Source: Marinibaculum pumilum (GTDB lineage: Bacteria > Pseudomonadota > Alphaproteobacteria > Ferrovibrionales > Ferrovibrionaceae). From it: a stretch of DNA of 64,000 nt. This document shows, in pieces, positions 1 through 13,200 of this stretch (position 1 is the first letter of the stretch; every line of letters begins with the position of its first letter). The notes under the pieces were generated by a model. The model saw only the letters and a list, made by a program, of their open reading frames with translations. It did not search any database and was not told the DNA's origin. The translations under genes were made by a program, and so were the position numbers. The DNA lies in contig NZ_JBHRTR010000048.1 of the NCBI RefSeq assembly GCF_042646425.1, forward strand, positions 1 to 64,000, written 5' to 3'.

Positions 1-76
1 AACTCGGCCGTGAAATCCCTCTGCGCCGATGGTACTTCGTCTTAAGACGCGGAAGAGTAGGTCGCCGCCAGGTCCG
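1..76 (+). rRNA. rrf: 5S ribosomal RNA, 3' part (cut by the window start)
   Basis: The first ~76 bases match the 3' two thirds of an alphaproteobacterial 5S rRNA. Visible are the conserved AACTCGGCCGTGAAA segment, the ATGGTACT / GTCTTAAGAC arm and the closing GTCGCCGCCAGGTC. The 5' part lies outside the window. The exact 3' end is uncertain by a few bases. The 5S-then-fMet order is the usual end of an alphaproteobacterial rRNA operon. Confidence 0.9.
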
Positions 77-176
77 CTCATGACAGGGAATGGCCCGGAA
101 ACGGGCATGGGGAAAGGCTGCAAGGCCAGATAATGGGAAGGTTCCCTCACACGATCCAACGCACACAACACCTCGA

Positions 177-253
<77 letters not shown>

Positions 254-260
254 GCCATCA

Positions 261-293
261 AGCCCCTCGGCTACCACGCCGCAGGGGCTTTTT
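261..293 (+). terminator. intrinsic terminator of the rRNA-tRNA operon
   Basis: AGCCCCT (261-267) pairs with AGGGGCT (283-289), and an inner CGGC/GCCG pair extends the stem. Five T residues follow at 289-293. It starts eight bases after the tRNA CCA end. Confidence 0.85.
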
Positions 294-342
294 GCTGTCT
301 GCCGTTCCCCTGCCTTCGATCCGGCTCGACCTCCGGTCCGGG

Positions 343-362
343 GTAAGCGTCCGGTGACGACC
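343..362 (+). repeat. IS66-type terminal inverted repeat (left end)
   Basis: GTAAGCGTCCGGTGACGACC starts with the GTAAGC typical of IS66-family element tips and lies 96 bases before an IS66 tnpA start. No matching right end was found before the CHASE2 kinase gene, so the element looks truncated. Confidence 0.6.
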
Positions 363-438
363 GCCTTGCTCGGAGCAGCGTGACCGACTGTCCTGTCGCG
401 GTGGTGTAAGCCACGTTGTTGGCGACGAGGATAGCCAC

Positions 439-690
439 GTGACTGTCGAGCGTCTGGAGATCCTGAGCGGTGTTGTTCGCCGGCGGCGCTGGTCTCGTGC
501 GGACAAGGAGCGGCTTGTCGTCGAGACGCTGGAGCCCGGCGTGACGGTGACCGAGGTTGCCCGCCGGCACGATCTGGATCGCGGACTGCTGTATCGCTGG
601 CGGCAGGAACTGGGCGTGGTCCGGAACACGGAGCCGGTTGGCTTCCTGCCTGTGGAAGGTAAGCCTCCGGTGAGGGCCGCCTTCCGCTGA
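439..690 (+). pseudogene. tnpA: IS66-family TnpA, truncated
   Basis: The 83-residue product has the IS66 OrfA helix-turn-helix: RRRRWSRADKERLVVETLEP followed by VTEVARRHDLDRGLLYRWRQ. Full-length TnpA is usually 110-140 residues, so the C-terminal part is missing. No tnpB or tnpC follows. The protein normally helps transposition and resembles the small IS3-type OrfA DNA-binding proteins. With the left tip at 343 this is a residual IS66 end inserted just downstream of the rRNA operon terminator. It is probably not functional. Confidence 0.75.
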
Positions 691-718
691 GGCCGCCTTT
701 GGCGTGATCCTCTGCGGC

Positions 719-830
719 ATGATCGAGCATGATGCACAGGTGTCCACCTCGACCGAAGTGGACGCCAGGGAAGCGGGAGCGCCGCCGGTGCGGCGGCGCT
801 GGCCGGAGGATGTGAAGCGCCGCATCGTCT
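719..830 (+). pseudogene. second IS66-family TnpA fragment
   Basis: Reading from ATG 719, the product begins MIEHDAQVSTSTEVDA and runs into RRRWPEDVKRRIVS, the conserved start of IS66 OrfA. Homology stops abruptly near 830. The sequence differs from the copy at 439, so it comes from a different IS66 element rather than being its continuation. The breakpoint joins directly to a gene tail in another frame (831-989). Confidence 0.6.
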
Positions 831-989
831 CGCCTTGCCAAGGCGATCCACGAAGCGCAGCCGGCACTGGAGGACCGCCTGGAACAGGGGCGCGATACCC
901 TGCCGTCGAACACGTGGCGGGCCGCCGGCGACCCGGATCGCATCCATCCGGGTGTGCGGCGCTATCTGGCGGAGCTTGGCTTCAAATAG
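831..989 (+). pseudogene. C-terminal remnant, probably of a TAXI-type TRAP solute receptor
   Basis: The frame ending at TAG 987-989 reads about 50 residues: AKAIHEAQPALEDRLEQGRD, then a stretch ending HPGVRRYLAELGFK. A tail with a histidine-proline-glycine then an R/K-Y pair near the end is typical of TAXI-family TRAP receptors (HPGAxRYYxExG). No start codon or upstream part is present; the fragment abuts the broken IS66 gene at about 830. The family call is inferred from this short tail only. Confidence 0.4.
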
Positions 990-1043
990 AGGCTGTCCGC
1001 CCGTCTGAAGGAGACCTCAAGCCGGACCATCGCGGCTTCCGGT

Positions 1044-3905
<2,862 letters not shown>

Positions 3906-3914
3906 GTCAGCCCG

Positions 3915-4940
3915 TCACCGCACGGTGATCTCGACCCGCCGGTTGCGCGGCTCGTCGACACCATCCGCTGTGGGTACCACCGGGTCGTTCTCGCCGAACG
4001 AGTCGACCCGGATCAGGCGCGGCGGGACACCCAGCTCCAGCAGCATCTGCTCGATCACCTGGGCCCGCTGCAACGCCAGGCGGGCATTGACCGGCGCCGC
4101 ACCGACCCGGTCGGTATGGCCGGCAATCTCGACACCCGGTACGACCCGGTTCTCGATAAGTTCGCGGACCGAGGGCAGCGCCGCCTCCGATTCCGGCGTC
4201 AGCTGGTTGGTGCCGGCCTGGAAATAGAGCCGGATGGTGGTCGGCGGCTGGGGCTGTGCCGCCAGTGCGGTCCCGAAGATCTCCTGCACGTCCTGTTCGG
4301 GCAGCCGGCCGGTGGCATCGGGCGCCGCATCGTCCTCTGGCACCACCGCGCTCTCGCGCAGGGCGGAGAGGGTGACCGAGCCCTTGTCATTGCTCAGCTC
4401 CACAGCACCCACCTCGCCGTCGGGATCGGCCAGCAGGACGACGACCGCCCCCTTCAGGGCGCGCTCGACCTCGACCATCGCCGTCTCGAAGCGGTCGCGG
4501 CAGGCGGCAATGTCGTCGGGCTGCAGATCCTCCTCCTGCTCCTGCAGCCAGCAGTCGAAACCGGCCTGGGCCCGGGCCGCCGCCTCCGGCGTGAGGGCGC
4601 GGGCACCGGCGGCGAGGGCGTCCACCAGGCGCTTGCGCGCCGCGGCGAGGGTGGGCACCGCCGCTTCCGGCAGCTTGCGCAGGTCGAGCGCTTCCGGCTC
4701 CACCCGCTCGCCCGCCGCGACCATGTCGGCGCGGCGGTAGAAGCCGGCTGCATCGCGCCAGTCGTATTCCGCCCGCTCCGCATCGCCCAGCGCCACATAG
4801 GCGTCGAACAGGGCGGCATCGAATGGTGCCGTTGGCCGCGGGCCGGCCGGCGGATCGGTGTCGAACGGCGCGACCGCGCAGCCGGCGAGCGCCAGGCCAA
4901 GGGCTGCGGTGCAGATGAGCTTTCCGATGGGGCCGGCCAT
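3915..4940 (-). CDS. OmpA-family lipoprotein
   Basis: A 341-residue protein with a lipoprotein signal peptide (MAGPIGKLICTAALGLALAGC, lipobox LAGC). A helical, alanine/glutamate-rich middle region follows (about 50-190). The C-terminal OmpA/MotB peptidoglycan-binding domain (about 235-341) has IAGHTDRVG, NARLALQRAQ and the closing NRRVEITVR. The family anchors the outer membrane to peptidoglycan. The gene lies between the FecR-domain gene (4 bp upstream) and the CHASE2 kinase gene (9 bp downstream), so the three are surely one operon. Confidence 0.9.
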   Translation of the reverse strand: MAGPIGKLICTAALGLALAGCAVAPFDTDPPAGPRPTAPFDAALFDAYVALGDAERAEYDWRDAAGFYRRADMVAAGERVEPEALDLRKLPEAAVPTLAAARKRLVDALAAGARALTPEAAARAQAGFDCWLQEQEEDLQPDDIAACRDRFETAMVEVERALKGAVVVLLADPDGEVGAVELSNDKGSVTLSALRESAVVPEDDAAPDATGRLPEQDVQEIFGTALAAQPQPPTTIRLYFQAGTNQLTPESEAALPSVRELIENRVVPGVEIAGHTDRVGAAPVNARLALQRAQVIEQMLLELGVPPRLIRVDSFGENDPVVPTADGVDEPRNRRVEITVR

Positions 4941-4943
4941 GGC

Positions 4944-5444
4944 TCAGTCCTCCACCGCTTCGGGCAGGCGCAGTGCGAAGCGCGTGCCGCGGACCGCGAT
5001 GACGGAAAGCGGCGTGCGGATCCGGGTATTGGCCGGTGCCAGCTTGCCGACCTTGCCCGAGGTATAGACCATGGTGCCGCCCAGGGCCGAGCCCATGAAG
5101 CCGAAGGCGCCGCGGCGCGGCGCATATTCGAAGGCACTGAACTCGAACAGGGAGTTCGGGCCGAGCGAGATCAGGGTGCCGTCCTCCAGAGTCACGCCGA
5201 CGGCACCGTCCGCCCCCGTGCGCAGCCGGTCCAGGACGAGGACGTCGCTGCCGACCTTTGCCGTCACCGGGCCGTCGGCGCGTACCAGTTCCACCCTGCC
5301 CTCCAGCGACTTGACCACGCCGATGGCCTGCCCATCGGCCCGACCGTCAGCCTGGGCGCCGGCCGGACCGGCGGTCCAGAGCAGGCAGGCGAGTGCAAGA
5401 AGCACCACCAGGGCGGTGCAGGACTGTCCGGGAGAATTCTGCAT
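4944..5444 (-). CDS. secreted FecR-domain protein
   Basis: About 166 residues from ATG 5444. This start gives a clean signal peptide (MQNSPGQSC, a hydrophobic LVVLLALACLL core, then AGAQA). A longer frame reaches 5492 but adds a Cys-rich non-signal leader. The mature part is a FecR-like beta domain: GQAIGVVKSLEGRVELVR, LRTGADGAVGVTLEDGTLIS, and the terminal TPLSVIAVRGTRFALRL. Unlike classical FecR anti-sigma factors it has no cytoplasmic N-terminal domain and no adjacent sigma gene, so it is probably a periplasmic ligand or scaffold protein. It is the first gene of the FecR-OmpA-CHASE2 operon. Confidence 0.82.
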   Translation of the reverse strand: MQNSPGQSCTALVVLLALACLLWTAGPAGAQADGRADGQAIGVVKSLEGRVELVRADGPVTAKVGSDVLVLDRLRTGADGAVGVTLEDGTLISLGPNSLFEFSAFEYAPRRGAFGFMGSALGGTMVYTSGKVGKLAPANTRIRTPLSVIAVRGTRFALRLPEAVED

Positions 5445-5608
5445 GGCGACACATCTGCACGGCTTTGTTGCGGGGCAGTCGCAAGCTGCCATCGACCGCT
5501 CCGCTTGCCAAGCCGGTTCCGCGGGACGACCTCCGGTGGCAATGTCGCAGGCACCCCCTTGCAGGCCGGCCCTGCAGGCCGGTGCCGACTGTCGAACGGA
5601 GAGAAGCG

Positions 5609-6025
5609 ATGAGCGAAAGCCGCATGACCGCTGCGATTCCGGTCCTCCCCGTACGCGAGACGGAAGCCGCCGCCGCCTTCTATGCCGAGAAGCTGGGGTT
5701 CCGGGTGGGTCATATCGACCCCGGCTACGCGATCCTTGTCCGCGACGGTGTGCAGGTCCATCTCTGGGCGGCGACGGACGAGGACTGGCGGCGACGCGAC
5801 GGCGGGCGACCGGTGCAGAGCGGCGCCGAGAGCTTTCTTGCCGGCACGGCGAGCTGCCGGATCGCCACCGAAGGCATCGCCGCGCTTCACGATGCCTGCC
5901 GGCAGTCGGGCATCGTCCATCCCAACGGCGCGCTTGCCGACAAGCCCCATGGCCTGCGGGAATTCGCCGTGCTCGACCCCGACGGCAACCTGGTCACCTT
6001 CTTCCAGCCCCTGCCGGCCGCCTGA
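5609..6025 (+). CDS. VOC-superfamily protein (bleomycin-resistance/glyoxalase-like)
   Basis: 138 residues from ATG 5609, which is preceded by GGAGAG. Two beta-alpha-beta-beta-beta modules are visible: AAIPVLPVRETEAAAAFYAE, then YAILVRDGVQVHLW, and at the C-terminus HGLREFAVLDPDGNLVTFFQ. The layout fits bleomycin-binding-like VOC proteins (BLMA-like, usually 120-140 aa). The substrate is unknown; resistance should not be assumed from the fold. It is transcribed divergently from the FecR operon and 71 bp before the DUF1989 gene. Confidence 0.85.
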   Translation: MSESRMTAAIPVLPVRETEAAAAFYAEKLGFRVGHIDPGYAILVRDGVQVHLWAATDEDWRRRDGGRPVQSGAESFLAGTASCRIATEGIAALHDACRQSGIVHPNGALADKPHGLREFAVLDPDGNLVTFFQPLPAA

Positions 6026-6096
6026 AATCGGGGCCGGACTGGCGGCGCCCGCGCGCCTCCGCCAGACTTTGCCGCCGCCCTGCAGGAGATCGCCGC

Positions 6097-6969
6097 ATGG
6101 CCCGTGACTTCCGGAACCGCCCACCGCCGCCGCCGGACGCGGCCGCGCGCCGCGCGGCGCCGCCCGTCGTCTGCTATCCGGTGGCGGGCCTGCCGCCCGT
6201 CGATCCGGGATTCTGCGCCGCGGTCGCCGACGGTGCGGCGGTGGTGGAGACGGTAATCGTCCCGCCGCGCGACGGCCGCGCGTTCCGCGTACCGGCCGGC
6301 CATCTGTTCCGGATCCGCTGCGTGCAGGGCCCGCAGGTCGGCGACCTGAACCTGTGGCACGCGCAGGACCTGACGGAACGCTTCTACAGCGGGAAGACGC
6401 GGCAGCTGCAAGCCAGCCACCTGACCACCGGCGACCGGCTGTGGAGCAGCCTGCCGCACTTGCGCCCCTTGGCGACGATCGTCGCCGACAGCCTGGGCTG
6501 GTACGGCTGGGACGATGACGGGGCGGGGGTGCATGACGTGATCGGCACCCGCTGCGATCCGCATACCAACCGCCTGCTGACCGGTGCCGATTATCACCAT
6601 TGCTGCCATGCCAACCTGACCCGGGCGCTGGCGGCGGCGACCGGCCTGCCACTGGCGGAGGCGGAGGCGCATGTGCACGACGTGATGAACGTCTTCATGT
6701 GCACTGGCTTTACCCGCGACAGCCACCAGTACTTCATGAAGGCGAGCCCGGTGCGGCCGGGCGATGCCATCACCTTCCTGGCCGAGATCGACCTGCTGGG
6801 CGCGCTCTCCGCCTGCCCGGGCGGCGATTGCGGCTCCGGCCATTCGGACGATCGCGCCGCCTGCTTCCCGCTGCAGGTCGAGATCCTGCGGCCCCGGCCG
6901 GAGGCGCTGCAGGGCTGGGTGCCGGCGGAGCCCAGCACCTACTCGGCGCCGGCGCGGCTGGAGGTGTGA
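6097..6969 (+). CDS. DUF1989 / urea carboxylase-associated family protein
   Basis: 290 residues. Family features are GDLNLWHAQDLTERF, SDLH-like positions replaced by LPHLRPLATIVADS, DPHTNRLLTG, CCHANLTRALA, NVFMCTGF, and a conserved C-rich stretch ACPGGDCGSGHSD. Such proteins are often found beside urea or allophanate-type amidolytic genes and are thought to bind a metal through the Cys/His residues. No urea carboxylase gene is present here. A decayed gene directly follows, which suggests a shortened catabolic cluster. The biochemical function is unknown. Confidence 0.8.
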   Translation: MARDFRNRPPPPPDAAARRAAPPVVCYPVAGLPPVDPGFCAAVADGAAVVETVIVPPRDGRAFRVPAGHLFRIRCVQGPQVGDLNLWHAQDLTERFYSGKTRQLQASHLTTGDRLWSSLPHLRPLATIVADSLGWYGWDDDGAGVHDVIGTRCDPHTNRLLTGADYHHCCHANLTRALAAATGLPLAEAEAHVHDVMNVFMCTGFTRDSHQYFMKASPVRPGDAITFLAEIDLLGALSACPGGDCGSGHSDDRAACFPLQVEILRPRPEALQGWVPAEPSTYSAPARLEV

Positions 6970-6973
6970 GACC

Positions 6974-7198
6974 CGGATCGGCAACACGGCGCTCTATCTC
7001 GGTACCATGTTCGTACCATCGCAGGACCGCGCCGAGACCGGCGGCGGCTTCGCCCACCGGCTCGGCGACCGGGTGTCGATTGCATCTGCCGCGCTCGGCA
7101 CCCGGGCGAATGTCGTTCGGCTGTCATCCGACTGCCCGCCCTGGAGCTACGGCAGCGGGCGGCTGATGCACGACCTGGCCGGGGCGGGGCTGATCTGA
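6974..7198 (+). pseudogene. C-terminal remnant of a fumarylacetoacetate-hydrolase-family protein
   Basis: In the frame ending at TGA 7196-7198 the translation reads ALYLGTMFVPSQDR, GGGFAHRLGDRVSIAS, LGTRANVVRLSSDCPPW and SGRLMHDLAGAGLI. This matches the conserved end of FAH-family enzymes, where a GTLFAP-TQDR motif, a GF-H-GD-V-ISSP segment and a terminal RALMRNLAxRGLL are common. The catalytic N-terminal two thirds and any start codon are absent. It overlaps or abuts the DUF1989 stop, so a deletion probably joined the two. Confidence 0.65.
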
Positions 7199-7224
7199 GA
7201 CGCCGGCATTGCGGGGTGAAGGTA

Positions 7225-10200
7225 TCATGCCGCACCGCGGGCCTGGTCGCCCGGCAAGGCTCGCGCACCGGCGATCCTGCCCTGTTGAAGGCTGTCCAGA
7301 CGCCGCGCCTCGAACCGGATCGCCGTCAATGCCTCGGCAAGAGCCGTCGGGTCGGATCCCTCGCGCGCCCGGTCGTGCAGCGCGGAGATCGCATGGGCCA
7401 GCGGACCCGCCCCGATCGTCAGGCAGGCGCCCTTGCTTTTATGGGCCGCCGCGCGGCATGCGGGAAGGTCTGCCGCCGCGACGGCATGTTCAAGCTCCTC
7501 GAGACCGGCCTGGAATGTTGCCAGGAAGTCCTCGAGGATCTCGGTCACCACCTGAGGGTCGCCGCCGCTGATGAGGGCAAGATGATCCATGTCCAGCGGG
7601 CTTGTCGCGGTCAATGCCTCCGGCTCCGCCTCGGCACGCGCGTCGGCAGGGTGCGGCAGGGCACCGACCGGCCACCAGCGCTGCAAGGTGCCGGCGAGTC
7701 CTGCCAGATCGACCGGCTTGGTCAGGACCACATCGATTCCGGCAGCGTAGCAGCGTTCGGCTACCTCCGGCAGGGCATGCGCGGTACAGGCGACGATGCC
7801 GGTGCCGGCCATGTCCGGCATCTCGGTGCGGATGGCCTGCGCCAGCGCATAGCCGTCCATCTGCGGCATTTCGCAGTCCGTGATCACCAGTGAGAAGCGG
7901 CCGTTGCGGAGCCGCTCCATCGCCTCAACACCGTTGGCGACGGCTAAAGCCTCGATCCCGAGCTGGTTGAGCTGGCGGACAATCACGTCCCGGTTCACCG
8001 GGTGATCGTCCACCACCAGGACCGGTGCCTTCGTACCGGGGGCCCTGCGGGCGACGAATTCCTCGACGATGTCGCCTTCCCAGGCGGGTCCGGGATCGTG
8101 GGCATGCCAGTCGGCGCCGCACTCGTTCGCCTCCAGGAACAGGGTCGCGGTCGTGCCTGCTCCCGGGGTGCTTTCCAGGGTCACGCTGCCGTTCATCCGT
8201 TCCGCGAGCCCGCGCGAAATGGCCAGGCCGAGACCGGTGCCGCCAGACCTGCGGGCGAACTCGGCCGTGCCCTGTTCGAACGGGCGGAAAAGAACTGCAA
8301 GGGACCGGGAATCGATGCCGGTGCCGGTATCGCGCACCGTAAACCGCAGCCGGTGACGGGATCCCTGCAACACTTCGCTGTCGACGTCGACATCGATCCG
8401 GCCACTGGCGGTGAACTTCACCGCGTTGCTCAGGAAATTGTTGAGGATCTGCTTGAGGCGCAGATCGTCGACCGAAAGCCAGTCGGGCACGGCAGCGCCG
8501 ATTTCGCTGCGGATAGCGACGCCCTTTTCCCCGGCATTGGGACGATGGATCGTCACCACCTCGGCCACGACTTCCGCCATGGATGTCGGCACGGGCGTGA
8601 GCTGGATCCGGCCTGCCTCGATCTTGGCCATGTCCAAGAGATCGTTCAGTAGGGCGAGCAGCGAACGCGAGCAGCTGCCAGCGGTGCGCAGCAGCTTGGC
8701 CTGCGAAGGCTCCAACCCGCTGCGTTCCAGCAGCTCGATCGCCCCCATGACGCCGTTCATCGGCGTGCGGATCTCGTGGCTGACCGTCGCAAGGAAGGTG
8801 CTCTTGGCTCGGGAGGCCGCCTCTGCGGCTTCCTTCGCGCGTACCAGTTCGGCGTTGGTGGTGGTGAGTTCGGTCGTGCGCTCCGCCACCCGCGTGGCCA
8901 ATGAGGTCCGCTCATGCTCGACCGTTGCATTCGCCGCCTTCAGTTCCTCGGCGGCCTTCTGCAGCTGCAGCATGGCGGCGCGCTGTTCGGTGACATCGTG
9001 CATCACGACCACGGCGCCGCGTTTCTCGCCCTCGGCGTTGTAGAGGGGGGCGCCGGATGCCAGCACCTGGCGGGCGGGAAAGCCGCGGCGGGCGATGCTC
9101 ATCTCCGCATTGGCAAAGGTCTGGCCCTGGAACGCCCGCATCAGCGGAATGCGGTCCACGGCAAGACGCGTGCGGCCATCGGCCTCGTACAGATCATAGT
9201 ATTCGGACCATTGTTCCTTCGGAATCCGCAGCGGATCCGTGCCATGCCAATCGCGTGCGGCCCTGTTGAACAGCATCAGTTCGCCGTCCCCGTCGCAGGC
9301 AACCACGCCTTCGGCCAGGTTCTCCAGCAGGAGCCGGTTCACTTCCTCCTGCTGGTGGAGCTTTTCCTTCGCCGCCCTGCGGCGCGTCACATCCTCCACG
9401 ATTCCCAGCAGATAGGCCTGACCCGGATCCTCGCCATGCACAAGCGAGATCGTCGCGTTGGTCCAGATCGGCGCCCCGTCCCTGCGCCTGTAGCGCCGCT
9501 CGACCGAGAAGCTGGCGAGTGTGCCCTCCTGGAGCGCCGCGACCTGCGCCGGGTCGAGCAGGGGTTCGCCATCGAAGGCGAGATCGTCCGGCGCCATGGC
9601 AAGCAGCTCCGCCTCGTCGTATCCCGTCATCTGGCACAGATGGGGGTTGACGGTGGCAAAGCCGTTGGCCCCGATATGCCAGATGCCGAGGCCGGCGAGC
9701 TGGAAAGTGGTGCGGTAGCGCTCCTCGCTTTCGCGCAGGGCGCGTTCGTTGTTGATCCGGTCCGTGATGTCCTTGATCATGCGGACGGCATAGCGGGGAT
9801 TGCCGTCGGGGTCGCGGACCACCGATCCGCTGACACTGACCCACAGTCCGGTCCCGTCCTTCCGCAAGGCCTGCTTTTCGATCGCATAGCTGGAGAGTTC
9901 GCCGGCGGCAACCTGCTCGAAATGTGCCATGTCGCGGTCGATATCGTCGGGATGCGTATAGTCGCGGAGGCCGTAAGTGCCGACGAACTCGTCCTCCCGG
10001 ACGCCGAGCATATCGCACTGGCGGGGATTCGCGGCCAGGATCATGCCATCGGGGGCGGCCAGGACGATGCCGATCGGACTGCTTTCGAAAATCGCCCGGA
10101 AACGCGCCTCGCTCTCCATGCGGGCTTCGCGCTCCTGCTGCTTGGTGATCGCGATTGCCGCGGTGTGGATCAAGGTCCGCGCGATGTCGAGGCTGCCTTC

Positions 10201-13200
10201 GGCGACTTCGCCGGGGGCGCGGCAATAGCCGTCGAATGTGCCCAGGACCTCGCCGTCCGGATCGCGGATCGGTAGCGAGAACGCGCCATGAAACCCATGC
10301 CGTATACCCGCTTCGCCACCTGGAGGCGGGGCATCGACGGCGGTACGGACGATATCGGCGTTGCGCCAGGCCGCCGTACCGCAGAGGGCTATGCCCTCGG
10401 CGACCGGTGTGCCGCGCAGACCGCCGACCATCCGGGCCGGCAGGCTCGGCGCAGAGACCGGGTCCAGACAGGCGCTCCGCCTATCGTGCAGCATCACCGC
10501 GCATTGCAGGCCCGGGGTCCATCGCTCAAGGATCCGCACCAGATAGTCCAGCGTGTCGCGGAGCGAGGCGCCCCTGACGACGGCCTCCAGCGCTTCCCGC
10601 TGTCCGGCCACTAGCGCGTCGGCCCGCCGGCGCTCGGTCACGTCATTGGCCAGAACCAGACGCTGCCCTTTCAGGCTCTCCCCCACGTCGTGCGAGGTGA
10701 TGTCGACGTCGATCACCCGGCCGGATCGCAGGATGTGCCGCATGTTCCGCACGGAATGGAAGCCGGGCTCGAGTTCCTGCAACGCCCCTTGCAGACGCGG
10801 CAGGTCCTCCGGCGGGCGGATATCCTTCAACGTCATGCGCAGGAACGCCTCGCGCGAATAGCCGTAATGGTCGATTGCGGCCTGATTCACCGAGGTGAAG
10901 GCGAGGGTGGTCACATCGTAGGTCCACATCGGCATCGGGTTGCCGTCGAACAATTGCCTGTAGCGCCGTTCGCTCGCGTCCAGCCGTTCCCTGTCGCGCT
11001 TCGCGTCGGCGATATCCTCGACCATGGCAAGGCGGTAAAGGACTTCGCCATCCGCCCCGCGTATGACCGAGCCGTTCACGCGGACCCAGGTGGTCTCGCC
11101 GTCCTTGCGGATGAAACGCTCCTCCTGCGTGTAGCTCTGGATTTCCCCCCTGGTCACGCGCTCGATCTGGCGCTCATGGATCGCCAGGTCGTCGGGGTGG
11201 ATGGCCGTATCCGGCATCGCTCCGGCCAGTTCGGTCCTGGCATAGCCCAGAATCTCGTAGAACTTCGGGTTCGCCCGCAGCAGTTGTCCCCGAGGATCGG
11301 CAAAGATGATGCCGACTGCCGCGCTGTCGAAGATCGCCCGGAGCTGGTGTTCGCTATCGGCCAGTTCTCGTGTGCGCTCCTCGACTTCCCGTTCGAGTTT
11401 GCTGTTCAGCTCCTGGATCGATGCCCGGGCCTCATGCTCGGCGGTCACATCCCGCGAAACGCCGAGGATGCGCGCCACGCGGCCGTCCGCGCCGAGGACC
11501 GGACTGACGATGACATCCCAGACCTTCGGGGTACCGGCGAATGTCGGCGTTTGTCCGTTGAACCGGGTGCTGCGACCTTGGCGCGCCTCCTCCAGCGCGA
11601 ACCGTACCTGGGCGCGATCCTCCTCGTGCAGCCAGAGACTGACCCACTCGGCGTGCCGGATGTTCTCAAAATCCCTGACTTCCATCACCTCGCGGCCTTG
11701 CGGATTCATGTCCACAAGCCTGCCGTCCAGGTCCAGAACCTTGATGCATTCCTTGCTGCTTTCGAAAATGCTGCGGTTGAACTCGTCGCTCTCGCGCCGG
11801 GCTCGCTCCGCCCGGCGCAGCGCGCTGATGTCCTGCGCGGTTCCGATCACCCGCACCACCTGTCCATCGCCGTCGCGCCGCATCTCGAAACGTGCGGCGA
11901 TGTCGCAAACCGAACCGTCGATGCGCAGCTGGCGGAATTCGCACTGGTCGATGGCGAGGTCTTTGGTGTCATGCCGGGGGATATTGAACAGCGCGGCGAT
12001 CCGGTCGCGATCCTCCGGATGCGCGAACATCCGCAGCCAGTCGCGGATCGCGAGGCGATAGCCGCCAACCTGCTCGACCTTGGTGCCCATCATGGCGTAG
12101 TAGCGATCGTTCAGAACGAATTCACCGCTCCCAACGTCCAGTTCCCAATCGACGACCTGCGCCAGGTTCATCGCCCGCTCGAGCCGGCGATGCGCGTCGG
12201 CGAGTTCCGAGGTGCGGCGCTGAACGGCAAGGCCGTCAGCCCGGCGGTTGCCGGCTGAGTTCAGGACGTAGATCGCGATGAGCAAGGCTGTCGCGATGCA
12301 GAGGGTCAGGAAGATCCGCGACACCAGGCTCTCGCCGAACATGTGGGCGCCATCTGCGGTCAAGGCGCGAAGGCGCCAGATGCGGCCCGGCAGATTGATG
12401 TCATGTTCCCAGATCGCCGGCCTGTTGCCGGCGGGTGCGGCGGATCCACCCTGTGCGAGTGCCGTCGTCACGCCTGCGGGCGATACGTCGTTGACCTGGA
12501 TGACGAGGCGGTGGCGGGCCGCCAGGCCCGCGGTTGCTTCGGCGAACTGGGCAGGATCGAGCACCGCGGCCACGAAGCCGCGCAGGCCGGTGCCGAGCCG
12601 CGCCTCGACAGAGGGCGTCAATCCATCGCTATAGACCGGCGCAAGGACAAGCACGTAGGGCGGAGCGCCGGCGGTGGCGTCGCCTGCCGCCGTCGCGACC
12701 GGCCGACCGCTGCGGCGGGCCCGCGCCAGCGCGGCAGCCCAGTGCGGCCAGGCCGAGATGTCCAGGCCCACCATGCCCTCCAGCTCCCGCTGTGCCACCA
12801 GTTCGGTGACCGGGAATGTTTCCTGCGGTAGTGACCCGGCGGGCGCTCCGGGCGCCTGTGCGTTTTGGGTGGTCCGCGGCACCCAGGCCAGGGCAGACAG
12901 GCGAGGCGGCAGCACGCGCGACGCAAATTGGCGAAACTCCGCGTCCGCTTCGCCTTCGCTGAAGGCGAGATGATGGGCCGTCGCGGCGGCGGTATCGACC
13001 GCGGTCAGCAGTTCCGCATTCGCGCTGTCGAACGCGCCGGCTGCATTGAGGGCGCGCTCTTCATGTGCCAGGCGCCAATCCACGTGCACTGCCCATGACA
13101 TCGCGACGGCAACCAGGGCACACGTGCCGGCAAGCGGCAGCACGATCTGAAGCCGGCGGCCGTGCCAGGCATTGCGGGCCGGCGGCAGCAGCAGCATGGC

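Noticed and set aside
5609..6025. Calling the VOC protein an antibiotic-resistance gene
   Set aside because: The VOC fold is shared by many enzymes. No resistance context or diagnostic residues are visible.
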